Below, piece after piece: positions 14,291 through 23,565 of a stretch of DNA of 24,169 nucleotides. The notes under the pieces are model-generated. The model worked only from the letters and a program-made list of their open reading frames with translations. It was not told the origin of the DNA and ran no database searches. Both the position numbers and the translations under genes were made by a program. The stretch comes from Modestobacter sp. (GTDB lineage: Bacteria; Actinomycetota; Actinomycetes; Mycobacteriales; Geodermatophilaceae). Each line of letters begins with the position of its first letter. Positions within the stretch are counted from its first letter, which is position 1. Location of the stretch: the NCBI GenBank assembly GCA_025965635.1, contig JAOPWO010000439.1, positions 1 through 24,169 of the forward strand, read 5' to 3'.

Positions 14291-14826
14291 GAGGGGTCTC
14301 CGTTCGGGGTCAGCGGGATGACGGGCGGCAGGATCGACGACGGGCGCGCGGTGTCGTGGTGGATGGTGTGCACCGTCGTCCGCGAGCTGGTGACGTGGTG
14401 GGGCACGTACCCGGCGTGGGTAGCGTCGGGCACACGTCGTCCACCGAGCCCGGTACCCAGGGCTGGGGCTCCAGCCGTTCCCGGCTGTCGAGGTGGAACG
14501 GCGTCCACCGCGTCTCGGGCAGCGGCCGGTCGCTGCCGGTGCGCCACTCGTCGGCGCCGGTCACCCGGTACCGCACCGGGGGCTCGTCGAGGACGCCGGT
14601 GTCCAGGACCTTCACTCGATGAGGTCGTAGGAGTCGTACTCCCGTGAGCCGCCGCCGTCGGACCTTGCCCACCCTGCGGGGCGTGCCCACGACGTGCAGG
14701 TAGCCGCGCGAGGTGGGGTAGCGGGTGTCGCCGGCTTCCATCGTCCCGCTCCACGACCATCCCCTCGTACCGCGGAGGGCGGTCGTAGTCGGACGGGACG
14801 TGCTCGGGCGACGACGGCGTCGACAT
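14287..14826 (-). pseudogene. CocE/NonD-type hydrolase, multiply deleted and frameshifted
   Basis: Ordered pieces of a CocE/NonD (X-Pro dipeptidyl-peptidase-like) hydrolase occupy three frames. The N-terminus DYDRPPRYEGMVVERD (from ATG 14826) is followed by RYPTSRGYLHVVGTPRRVGK. A shift near 14660-14670 leads into SDGGGSREYDSYDLIE, which is followed by a stop. The C-terminal domain resumes with LDTGVLDEPPVRYRVTGADE and PLPETRWTPFHLDS. After another shift near 14425 comes VHTIHHDTARPSSILPPVIP. Intact relatives have about 550-680 residues; only some 180 codons remain. The nucleophile and most of the catalytic domain are gone. The stop overlaps the dioxygenase start (ATGA). CocE-like enzymes hydrolyse esters or amides, so it may have released the aromatic substrate; this is inference. 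Confidence 0.8.
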
Positions 14827-15107
14827 GGGCAGCCGGGGCCTTCCTGCTGGGCCGGCCGGTGCGGACCACCGGGCACGTGGGTGTGCGTCGGGTCACGCTA
14901 ACCCGGGCCCGGTCGCCGTCCTGTCCGGTTCGCGCGACCGGCAGCCGCGATGCGCGGTCGATGTGTGCGGGTCAGCCGTGTGCCGGAGGGGGGTGTCCAG
15001 GGTCCGGTCCGACCTGCGTCCGTCCCGATGGGAGCTCCGGTGGGCGACTGCACCCCTTCTCCGGCGGCGTGGCGCCGGCGCCGGGCACCGCGCGTGCACG
15101 CAGCCTG
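14827..15107. other. Divergent control region of the eroded operon and the cupin gene
   Basis: 281 bp without a recognisable gene. On the minus strand a TANNNT-like TAGCGT lies at 14895-14900, about 70 bp upstream of the CocE-like start, without a clear -35 box. The region may itself have been shortened by deletion. I found no long inverted repeat that would mark the AraC regulator site. Confidence 0.4.
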
Positions 15108-15537
15108 GTGACCGGGGTCGACGAGCAGTGCCGGTCGGCGATCGTGATGGAGGACGTCGCGAAGGCGCGACCGGCGGCCATGACACCGCGACCGGCGTGG
15201 CCACCCAGCCGTGGCGCACCGGGACCGCGCCGGTGGACGACACCGGCCGGTCGTCGACCCCCACGGCACCGACGCCCGGCTCAGCGTGGGCCCGTCGGAG
15301 GTCGGCACGATCGTCCGCACCCTGGAGCTGCCGCCGGACGAGGACTCGCGGTCCGACACCGTCGACTACGCGATCGTGCTTCGCGGCGAGATCTACACGG
15401 TCATGGACAGCACGGAGGTCGAGGTGACCGCCGGCGACGTGCTCGCGCAGCGCGGTACCCGGGACGCCCGGGCCAACAGGTCCGACGGGTCGTGCCTGCC
15501 GGCGTTCGTGCTCACCGGCGGCGGCCTCCCTGCCTGA
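15108..15537 (+). pseudogene. Cupin domain protein, two frameshifts
   Basis: The frames read together resemble a small single-domain cupin. VTGVDEQCRSAIVMEDVAKA (from GTG 15108) is followed, after a shift near 15175-15185, by TQPWRTGTAPVDDTG. After a second shift near 15245 comes PHGTDARLSVGPSEVG, and then the cupin core DTVDYAIVLRGEIYTVMDS and VEVTAGDVLAQRGTRDARAN. The usual histidine-bearing stretches (MHRTDTVDY and GTNHAW in relatives) are altered to SRSDTVDY and GTRDAR, so metal ligands appear lost or missing. Intact relatives are about 160-180 residues long. The gene is divergent from the CocE-like pseudogene, and its stop is 7 bp from the convergent AraC gene stop. The last 109 codons are still open, so a partial protein is possible. 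Confidence 0.7.
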
Positions 15538-15544
15538 CGCGGGG

Positions 15545-16519
15545 TCAGCCGGCGCCCAGCGTCTGCGACGGCAGCTCCCCGAACCGCTCCCGGTAGGCGG
15601 CCGAGAACCTGCCCAGGTGGGTGAAGCCGCAGCGCCGGGCGGCCTCGGTGACCGTTCCGCCGCCGTCGGCGAGCAGCCGGCGGGCCGCGTCCAACCGCAC
15701 GGCGCGCAGGTGCGCCCTCGGGGAGACGCCGAGGTGCGCGGCGAAGGACTCCTGCAGCCGCCGCACGCTGCAGCCGGCCGCCACCGCGAGGTCGGGGACC
15801 GTGAGCGGCTCGTCGAGGTGGGCGTGCAGGTGGTCCAGGGCGCGGCGGAGGTTGCGCGGGCGCAGCGGTGCCTCCATCCCGGCCAGTGCGTCGCTGAGGT
15901 CGTGCCGCTGGGCCGACAGCAGCCCGGCGACCAGGGTGCGCATGTACTGCCGCCGCAGGAGGGCGCCGTCCAGCAGCCCCGGCCGGTCGACCTCGGCGAG
16001 GATCAGCTGGGCCAGGGCCAGCCACGACCGGCCGGCGCCGTCCCGGAGGTCGAAGGCGGCGGCCAGCCGCACGGGGCCGGTCACCGGCCGGCCGAGCATC
16101 GCGCCCAGCTCGCCCTCCACCAGCTCGCGGCTGAGCTTCAGGCCGATCAGCTCGCTGCCGGCCCGGACGCGCAGCACGTGCGCCCGGCGGGGGCTGTGCA
16201 CCGCCGCGTGCCCGGGGCGCACGGTCACCTCGTCGCTGCCGCTCACCGCCACCAGCGAGCCGGACAGCGCCAGGTTCACGTGGTAGGTCGTGGTGTCCTC
16301 GACCGGGGTGACCTGGACGTCGCCGCCGGGCCGGATGTAGCCGAGGGTGAAGTCGGGCGTGTGCACCGCGTGCAGCACCGAGACGCCCGGGAAGCGGCGA
16401 CCGGCGCCGGGCACGACCGCCGCCGGGTAGTACACGCTGTTCAGCCGCGCGGTGAACTCGTGCACGTCGCTGGAGCGGCACAACGGGAACCGGTGCAGCG
16501 GCAGCGGCGCTCCGGGCAT
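15545..16519 (-). CDS. AraC-family transcriptional regulator
   Basis: A 324-aa DNA-binding regulator. Residues 1-200 form an AraC-binding-like (cupin-type) sensor domain with VYYPAAVVPGAG, VEDTTTYHVNLALSGSLVAV and VRPGHAAVHSPRRAHVLRV. Residues about 223-322 carry the double helix-turn-helix: LTVPDLAVAAGCSVRRLQES, then VTEAARRCGFTHLGRFSAAY and RERFGELPS. It looks like the BenR/XylS-type and FeaR-like regulators that control aromatic catabolism, although its ligand is unknown. The ATG at 16519 has GAGGAG 5 nt upstream. The frame is open much further 5', but that part is antisense to glgX. It is the natural candidate regulator of the eroded catabolic operon and is divergent from glgX. Confidence 0.9.
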   Translation of the reverse strand: MPGAPLPLHRFPLCRSSDVHEFTARLNSVYYPAAVVPGAGRRFPGVSVLHAVHTPDFTLGYIRPGGDVQVTPVEDTTTYHVNLALSGSLVAVSGSDEVTVRPGHAAVHSPRRAHVLRVRAGSELIGLKLSRELVEGELGAMLGRPVTGPVRLAAAFDLRDGAGRSWLALAQLILAEVDRPGLLDGALLRRQYMRTLVAGLLSAQRHDLSDALAGMEAPLRPRNLRRALDHLHAHLDEPLTVPDLAVAAGCSVRRLQESFAAHLGVSPRAHLRAVRLDAARRLLADGGGTVTEAARRCGFTHLGRFSAAYRERFGELPSQTLGAG

Positions 16520-16543
16520 CTCACTCCTCGGTGGACGAACGGC

Positions 16544-16557
16544 GTCCGCAACCGGAC
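16544..16557. promoter_or_regulatory. GTCCG-N4-CGGAC inverted repeat between araC-type gene and glgX
   Basis: A perfect 5-bp inverted repeat with a CAAC spacer, 25 bp upstream of the AraC-type gene start and about 100 bp upstream of glgX. The position fits autoregulation, but the arms are short and GC-rich. Confidence 0.3.
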
Positions 16558-16654
16558 GGTGCACACTCAACCACCCGCCGCCCCAGATGCCGCCGTCTCC
16601 GGCGCCGCCGTCCTCCGGTGGAGGAGCGCAGCGGGTCCCGGTGAAGATGTCCCG

Positions 16655-18760
<2,106 letters not shown>

Positions 18761-18778
18761 CCCGCGGCCGGACCTGCG

Positions 18779-19765
18779 TCAGCCCCTGCCGGCGGACCGC
18801 TCCTGCTCGTACCGCTCGGTCATCGTGGCGACGGCCTGCAACTGCTGGGCGGCGTAGTCCTCGCGGGTCTCCATGGCCCGCGACTCGGCGTCCAGCGTCG
18901 CCTCTGCGTGGCTGACCTGGCCGCCCTGGAAGTACGGCATCACGTGCTGGGCGATCAGCTCGTAGGAGCGCTTCGTCGCCTGCGGGTTCGCCCACTCGTG
19001 GGCGAGGAGCAGCATCGCGCCGAAGCCGCCGTTCGACTGGTCCCACAGCCGCTCGACCTGGGCCCGGGCGTCCTCGACCGTGCCGATCGCGCCGATGCCG
19101 GCCTCGTTGATGAAGTCGATCATCTCCTTGACGTCGCCGCCTTCGACAGCCATCTGCGGGAACGCCGCCGTCTTCTGGAAGTACCGGAACCAGGACTCGA
19201 TGCCGTGCTCGACGTCGCGGTAGGCCTGCTCCCGGGTTTCGGCGATGTGCATCAGCCCGACGAGCCGCCAGGCCGACCGGTCGACGGTCTTCCCGTGCGC
19301 CTCGGCCTGCTCCTGCACGACGTTCCAGTGGTGGGCCAGCGCGTCGAACCCGTCCTGGGTCAGCGTGGCGCCGATCGACAGCAGCCCGACGCCGTGCCTG
19401 CCGGCCATCCGCGGGCCGGTGGGTGAGGCGACGGCGGCGACCACCACCTCCAGGTGCGGCTGCGTGTAGGGGCGCAGGTGCAGCCGTGCGTCGATGAGGG
19501 TGTGCGTCGGGGTCTCCGCGGAGACGGTCTCCCCGCGCAGCAGCCGCATGATGATGTCCAGGTCGATCGGCAGGAGTTCGCGGGTCTGGGTCGGGTTGAG
19601 CCCGAGCATCATCGAGTCCGTGGGCAGCGATCCCGGGCCGCAGCCGAGCATGGCGCGGCCGCGGGTGAGGTGGTCGAGCATCACCATGCGCTCGGCCACC
19701 CACAGCGGGTTGTGGTAGGTGATCGACGTGACGCCGGTGCCGAGCTGGCTGCGGACGGATGCGGC
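18779..19765 (-). pseudogene. LLM-class flavin/F420-dependent oxidoreductase, 5'-truncated
   Basis: Homology to luciferase-like monooxygenase-class oxidoreductases begins abruptly near 19765 with SVRSQLGTGVTSITYHNPLW. It continues in one open frame through MVMLDHLTRGRAMLGCGPGS, AGRHGVGLLSIGATLTQDGF and LLLAHEWANPQATKRSYELI to the stop. Relatives have about 95 residues before LGTGV, including the first beta-alpha units of the barrel that help bind the cofactor. Here only about 40 bp separate the break from the gabD1 start, so the N-terminus and promoter are gone. An ATG at 19687 would give a 302-residue product lacking more than 110 family residues. It is probably inactive. Relatives use FMN or F420 with diverse substrates. 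Confidence 0.82.
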
Positions 19766-19804
19766 ACGGTTTCCCCCGTCGGGCCTTCGGGCAGGGTGCA
19801 CGAC

Positions 19805-21229
19805 ATGGCGATCGCGACGATCAACCCCACCACCGGCGAGACCCTCAAGACCTACGAGCCGCTCACCGACGAGGCGCTGGAGGACCGGATCGCCCGGGCC
19901 GCGGCTGCCTTCGCGTCCTACCGGCTGACGACGGTCGAGCAGCGGGTCGGCTGGCTCCGTGCCGCGGCCGACGTGCTGGACACCGACACCGGCACCGTGG
20001 CCGAGCTGATGACCACCGAGATGGGCAAGACCCTGGCCTCGGCGAAGGCGGAGGTCGGCAAGTGCGCGACGGCGTTGCGCTACTACGCCGAGCGCGGGCC
20101 GGCGTTCCTCGAGCCGACGCCCTGTGACGCCGGGGCGGTCGGCGCGCAGGACGCCTACGTCGTCCACCAGCCGCTGGGCGTCGTCCTGGCGGTCATGCCG
20201 TGGAACTTCCCGCTGTGGCAGGCGATGCGCTTCGCCGCCCCGGCGCTGATGGCCGGCAACGTCGGTCTGCTCAAGCACGCCAGCAACGTGCCGCAGACCG
20301 CCCTGTACATGGAGGAGCTGTTCGCGGAGGCGGGCTTCCCCGCCGACGTGTTCCAGACGCTGCTGATCGGCTCCTCGACCATCGAGCGGGTGCTGCGCGA
20401 CGACCGCGTGGTCGCCGCCACGCTCACCGGCAGCGCACCGGCCGGCCGGTCGGTGGCCGCGATCGCCGGGGACGCGCTGAAGCCCACCGTCCTCGAGCTC
20501 GGCGGCAGCGACCCGTTCATCGTGATGCCGTCGGCGGACCTGGAGACCGCGGCCGGGGTCGCGGTGACATCGCGCAACCAGAACAACGGGCAGAGCTGCA
20601 TCGCCGCCAAGCGGTTCTTCGTGCACGCCGACGTGGCCGAGGAGTTCATCCGGATCTTCGCGGAGAAGATCGCCGCGCTGACCGTCGGCGACCCGATGGA
20701 CCCGGACACCCAGGTCGGCCCGCTGGCCACCGAGTCCGGCCGGCAGGACGTCGAGGACTACGTGGAGGACGCCCGGTCCAAGGGCGCCACCGTCGTCGTC
20801 GGCGGAAAGCGCCCGGACCGGCCCGGCTGGTTCTACGAGCCGACCCTGCTGACCGGCGTCACACCGGAGATGGCGCTGCACGCGGAGGAGGTGTTCGGGC
20901 CGGTCGCCGCGCTCTACACCGTCGACAGCCTCGACGAGGCGATCGAGATCGCCAACAGCCACCCGTACGGCCTGGGCTCCAACCTGTGGAGCGAGCACGA
21001 CGGCGAGCGGGCGCAGTTCGTCCGCGACATCCAGTCGGGCATGGTGTTCATCAACGGGATGACCACCAGCTACCCGCAGCTGCCCTTCGGCGGGGTGAAG
21101 CAGAGCGGCTACGGCCGGGAGCTCACCGAGCTGGGCATGCGGGAGTTCATGAACGCGAAGACGGTCTGGGTGGGGGCGCCCAGCAGCGAGCAGAGCGAGG
21201 GTGACCCCGCGGGTGCCGCCGCGGAGTGA
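19805..21229 (+). CDS. gabD1: NADP-type succinate-semialdehyde dehydrogenase GabD1
   Basis: A 474-aa aldehyde dehydrogenase closely resembling, from memory, mycobacterial GabD1. It oxidises succinic semialdehyde (from GABA or the 2-oxoglutarate decarboxylase route) to succinate in the cytoplasm. The N-terminus AIATINPTTGETLKTYEPL, the cofactor loop VMPWNFPLWQ (N134), the general base E231 in TVLELGGSDPF and the nucleophile C265 in NNGQSCIAAKRF are all present. EEVFGPVAALY, GMVFINGMTTSYPQLPFGGV and SGYGREL complete the fold. The ATG at 19805 has AGGG about 9 nt upstream. Its upstream region abuts the truncated LLM gene, so its native promoter may have been replaced or shortened. The frame is intact, with a short acidic/Ala tail after the last family motif. 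Confidence 0.93.
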   Translation: MAIATINPTTGETLKTYEPLTDEALEDRIARAAAAFASYRLTTVEQRVGWLRAAADVLDTDTGTVAELMTTEMGKTLASAKAEVGKCATALRYYAERGPAFLEPTPCDAGAVGAQDAYVVHQPLGVVLAVMPWNFPLWQAMRFAAPALMAGNVGLLKHASNVPQTALYMEELFAEAGFPADVFQTLLIGSSTIERVLRDDRVVAATLTGSAPAGRSVAAIAGDALKPTVLELGGSDPFIVMPSADLETAAGVAVTSRNQNNGQSCIAAKRFFVHADVAEEFIRIFAEKIAALTVGDPMDPDTQVGPLATESGRQDVEDYVEDARSKGATVVVGGKRPDRPGWFYEPTLLTGVTPEMALHAEEVFGPVAALYTVDSLDEAIEIANSHPYGLGSNLWSEHDGERAQFVRDIQSGMVFINGMTTSYPQLPFGGVKQSGYGRELTELGMREFMNAKTVWVGAPSSEQSEGDPAGAAAE

Positions 21230-21238
21230 GCCGAGCGG

Positions 21239-21365
21239 TTATCCGTAGCCGGCGCGGCGCAGCAGGCCCGGCGCGAGCCAGGCCAGGAACCGCAGCCACG
21301 TCTCGATGCTCGCGCCTGGCCATCAGGCCCAGGCGGGCCGCCCGGGTGTCGCTGGCGCAGCGGCA
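21239..21365 (-). pseudogene. Possible short-chain dehydrogenase C-terminal remnant
   Basis: In the 235-bp gap after gabD1 the minus strand ends with an open stretch GASIETWLRFLAWLAPGLLR (stop at 21239), preceded in another frame by DTRAARLGLMARR. The amphipathic Trp/Leu-rich tail resembles the C-termini of some actinobacterial short-chain dehydrogenases. No Rossmann or YxxxK motif is left. This is a weak call; the stretch could be noncoding. Nothing else is recognisable in 21230-21464. Confidence 0.3.
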
Positions 21366-21464
21366 GGTCGGCGTGCGCGACGCACTGCCGCGCCGTTGGT
21401 CGGCTGAGCCCCGCTCCCCCCGTCGTCCCGGCCCCGACCTCGCACCGGCGGGTGGGGGGTGCGG

Positions 21465-21947
21465 TCACCGGCTGAGCCCCAGGTGCGCCCGCATCGCGGC
21501 CACGACCATCAGGTGGTCGGCCACCTGGGGCAGCCCGGAGACCACGACGACGCCGACCGGGCCCACCGACCGCACGACGACCGGCACGGCACCCCCGTGG
21601 GCGGCATACTGCTGCGGGTCCAGCGCGAACTCCGCCTCGAACGTGGTGCCGGCCTCCCGGCTGCGCTGGCCGACGTACAGGCTGCTGTGGCCGAACCGCT
21701 GGGCCACGCGCGCCTTGCGCTCGATCCACGAGTCGTTGTCCGGGGTGGCGCCGGGCAGGACGGCCTTGAACAGCTGGTGACCGCTACGCCGGACGTCGAT
21801 CGCGACCGGCGCGCGCTGCGCCCGGGCAGCGGCGACGAGCGCCGAGCCGAGTTCCCAGGCGTCGTCGTTGGTGAAGGTGCTGAACTGCAGCTCCTCCTCC
21901 TCGGCGGACAGCCGGGCCAGGGACGGGAACCCGGGGCCGGTGGGCAC
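21465..21947 (-). CDS. UPF0303 / HbpS-like (heme-degrading-domain) protein
   Basis: A 160-aa cytoplasmic protein of the UPF0303/HbpS-GlcG-like fold (PF03928), annotated in relatives as a heme-degrading-domain protein, although heme binding in this branch is not established. Diagnostic stretches are EEEELQFSTFTNDDAWELGS, PVAIDVRRSGHQLFKAVLPG, NDSWIERKARVAQRFGHSS, LDPQQYAAHGGAVPV and VSGLPQVADHLMVV. Length is normal. The ATG at 21947 begins 2 bp after the pdxY stop, so the two are co-transcribed and probably translationally coupled. The pairing with a pyridoxal kinase suggests a cofactor or small-molecule role, not necessarily heme. Confidence 0.87.
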   Translation of the reverse strand: MPTGPGFPSLARLSAEEEELQFSTFTNDDAWELGSALVAAARAQRAPVAIDVRRSGHQLFKAVLPGATPDNDSWIERKARVAQRFGHSSLYVGQRSREAGTTFEAEFALDPQQYAAHGGAVPVVVRSVGPVGVVVVSGLPQVADHLMVVAAMRAHLGLSR

Positions 21948-21949
21948 GG

Positions 21950-22801
21950 TCAGACCTCCTCGACGGCGAACGTGCGGCTGGGGGAGACGTACTCGTCCTG
22001 GGCGGCGACCAGCAGGATCTCCCGCGACCCGGCCTCGGCGGTCAGCCGTAGCAGCCCGAAGACCGACGCGGTCGCCCGGCCCAGTGCGAGGGCCGCCGAC
22101 CCGGTGTTCAGCCAGTGCGCGAGGAACAGCGCGGCGATCGCGTCGCCGGCCCCGTTCACCGACAGGTCCAGCAGCGGCGTGCGCACCCGGAAGTGCCGCC
22201 CGCCCTCCGAGGCCAGCAGGTCGACGGCGTCCGCGGGGGTGTCCTCGGCGACCAGGGACGTGGTCAGCACCACCCGCGGGCCCATCGACTGCACGGCGGC
22301 GACGGCGTCCTGCACCGCGCCCAGCGACCGGGCCTCGCGCTGGGCGAGGAGCTCGAGCTCGAAGTGGTTGGGCGTCACGATGTCGGCGGCCGGGACGGCG
22401 ACCTCGCGCATGAACTCCGGGATGCCGGGACGGACGAACACGCCGCGCCCGACGTCACCGATCACCGGGTCGCAGCACCACACCGCCGCCGGGTTCGCGG
22501 CCCGCACCTTGCCGACCGAGCCGAGGACGGCGTGCCCGATGTCCGCCGACCCCAGGTAGCCGGACAGGACGGCGTCGCAGCTGCCCAGCACGCCCCGGTC
22601 CTCGATGCCCTGGACCACCTCCTCGACGGCCTGGCCGTCGAAGACCCGGCCGGTCCACGCGCCGTAGCCGGTGTGGTTGGAGAACTGCACGGTGTGCACC
22701 GGCCACACCTCGACGCCGAGGCGCTGCAGGGGGAACACCGCCGAGGCGTTCCCCGCGTGCCCATAGGCCACGTGGGACTGGATGGAGAGGACGTTCACCA
22801 T
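21950..22801 (-). CDS. pdxY: Pyridoxal kinase PdxY
   Basis: A 283-aa ribokinase-superfamily enzyme that phosphorylates pyridoxal to pyridoxal 5'-phosphate in the vitamin B6 salvage pathway. The N-terminus VLSIQSHVAYGHAGNASAVF is characteristic. It is followed by VQFSNHTGYGAWTG, the substrate-loop region VLSGYLGSADIG, DPVIGDVGRGVFV, IVTPNHFELELLA and the catalytic motif NGAGDAIAALF, with base D220 (GAGD in place of the commoner GTGD). Length is normal. The ATG at 22801 has no ribosome site but has CACCGT 7 nt upstream, consistent with a leaderless message. It is first gene of a two-gene unit with the UPF0303 protein and is divergent from the gene at 22961. Confidence 0.93.
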   Translation of the reverse strand: MVNVLSIQSHVAYGHAGNASAVFPLQRLGVEVWPVHTVQFSNHTGYGAWTGRVFDGQAVEEVVQGIEDRGVLGSCDAVLSGYLGSADIGHAVLGSVGKVRAANPAAVWCCDPVIGDVGRGVFVRPGIPEFMREVAVPAADIVTPNHFELELLAQREARSLGAVQDAVAAVQSMGPRVVLTTSLVAEDTPADAVDLLASEGGRHFRVRTPLLDLSVNGAGDAIAALFLAHWLNTGSAALALGRATASVFGLLRLTAEAGSREILLVAAQDEYVSPSRTFAVEEV

Positions 22802-22808
22802 GCCGGGA

Positions 22809-22814
22809 ACGGTG
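22809..22814 (-). promoter_or_regulatory. Candidate -10 element for leaderless pdxY
   Basis: On the minus strand CACCGT, then 7 nt, then the pdxY ATG. It matches TANNNT only at A2 and T6. No Shine-Dalgarno sequence is present. Confidence 0.3.
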
Positions 22815-22937
22815 GCACACCGCTGCCCGGTGCCGGTGGGCGGTCAGATCGCCGGGGCGCGGGCGCACCAGGGCGCGGGTAGGGTCGTCGGGGCCGTGCG
22901 AGCCGGGTGCGGCCCGACCCAGTCAGGAACTCTCGCC

Positions 22938-22967
22938 ATGGACGACCCCTGGATCGTGCGGTGCTGA
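22938..22967 (+). CDS. 9-codon upstream ORF overlapping the next start
   Basis: ATG 22938 has AGGA with a suitable spacer (22925-22928) and encodes MDDPWIVRC followed by TGA at 22965-22967. The GTG start of the next gene (22961) lies inside its last codons, so terminating ribosomes would be placed at that start. A TANNNT-like TAGGGT (22880-22885) could be the promoter. Alternatively a frameshift separated an N-terminus from the following gene. Confidence 0.4.
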   Translation: MDDPWIVRC

Positions 22968-23281
22968 CCGCGCCCGTGGTCCTGCCGGCCGGCAGCCCGG
23001 ACGTCGTCGAGCCCGACGTCACGGGGCCGCCGCAGCCGGTCGTTCCCGAGCCCATCACCGACGGCGGCGGTGACCGGCTGGTGGTGGTCACCCCGGCGGC
23101 CGCGACGGCCCGCCCCTCGGCCACCCTGCTCGCCGCCCAGCAGCTGTCCGACGAGGCCGACCGGTTCGTGCACCGCGGCCGCCGGGGCACCAGCAACCAG
23201 ATCGCCGACCGGCGGCACCGGGCGACCCGTGCACTGATCGAGCAGCGCCGGGCGGACCGGTCGGCCCTCACCGGGAGCTGA
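22961..23281 (+). CDS. Unrecognised 106-aa protein
   Basis: I do not recognise the family. The first half is Pro/Val-rich and probably disordered (TAPVVLPAGSPDVVEPD). The second half is basic and helical (LLAAQQLSDEADRFVHRGRR, then NQIADRRHRATRALIEQRRA). There is no Cys, no membrane segment and no signal peptide. GTG 22961 lacks its own ribosome site and overlaps the 9-codon ORF, which suggests coupled translation. GTG 22907 in the same frame would add 18 residues. The basic C-terminal half could bind nucleic acid or a protein partner; this is speculation. Confidence 0.55.
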   Translation: MLTAPVVLPAGSPDVVEPDVTGPPQPVVPEPITDGGGDRLVVVTPAAATARPSATLLAAQQLSDEADRFVHRGRRGTSNQIADRRHRATRALIEQRRADRSALTGS

Positions 23282-23565
23282 CCGGCGGGGAGCCAGCGGG
23301 TCAGGATCCCGGCTCTGCTCGCAGGACGTGGCGGGGCCGCGCCGGTATCGGCCGCTCGGCAACAGCGGGGGTCACCGGGACCGGGAGGGCACATGGGCGG
23401 TCGGGGGCACGATGCCCTGGGGCCGGGGGACGCCGTCCTGCTGGAGGTCGTCGCCGGCCGCCGGAGGACCGGGGGCCTCCAGGAGGGCGCCGGCATCCGC
23501 GGGATGCGCGAGCCGGCGATGCTGATCGGCGCGACGCGCACCGTCGGGAGGCGCTACCGGAGCGG
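23282..23565. other. Intergenic stretch with no supportable gene
   Basis: 284 bp between the unknown gene (+) and the RGCVC gene (-). A plus-strand frame opens at ATG 23393 behind GGGAGGG, but it runs antisense through the RGCVC gene with no recognisable protein, so I do not call it. No clear terminator hairpin was found. Confidence 0.5.

Noticed and set aside
11547..15537. Mobile element or phage island as cause of the damage
   Set aside because: No transposase, integrase, terminal inverted repeats, target duplication or tRNA site is visible, and composition matches the surroundings.
14694..15596. 300-codon plus-strand frame spanning the divergent control region
   Set aside because: Only a short part (about 15108-15185) is family-like, the N-terminus of the frameshifted cupin. 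The rest is Arg/Pro-rich shadow sequence.
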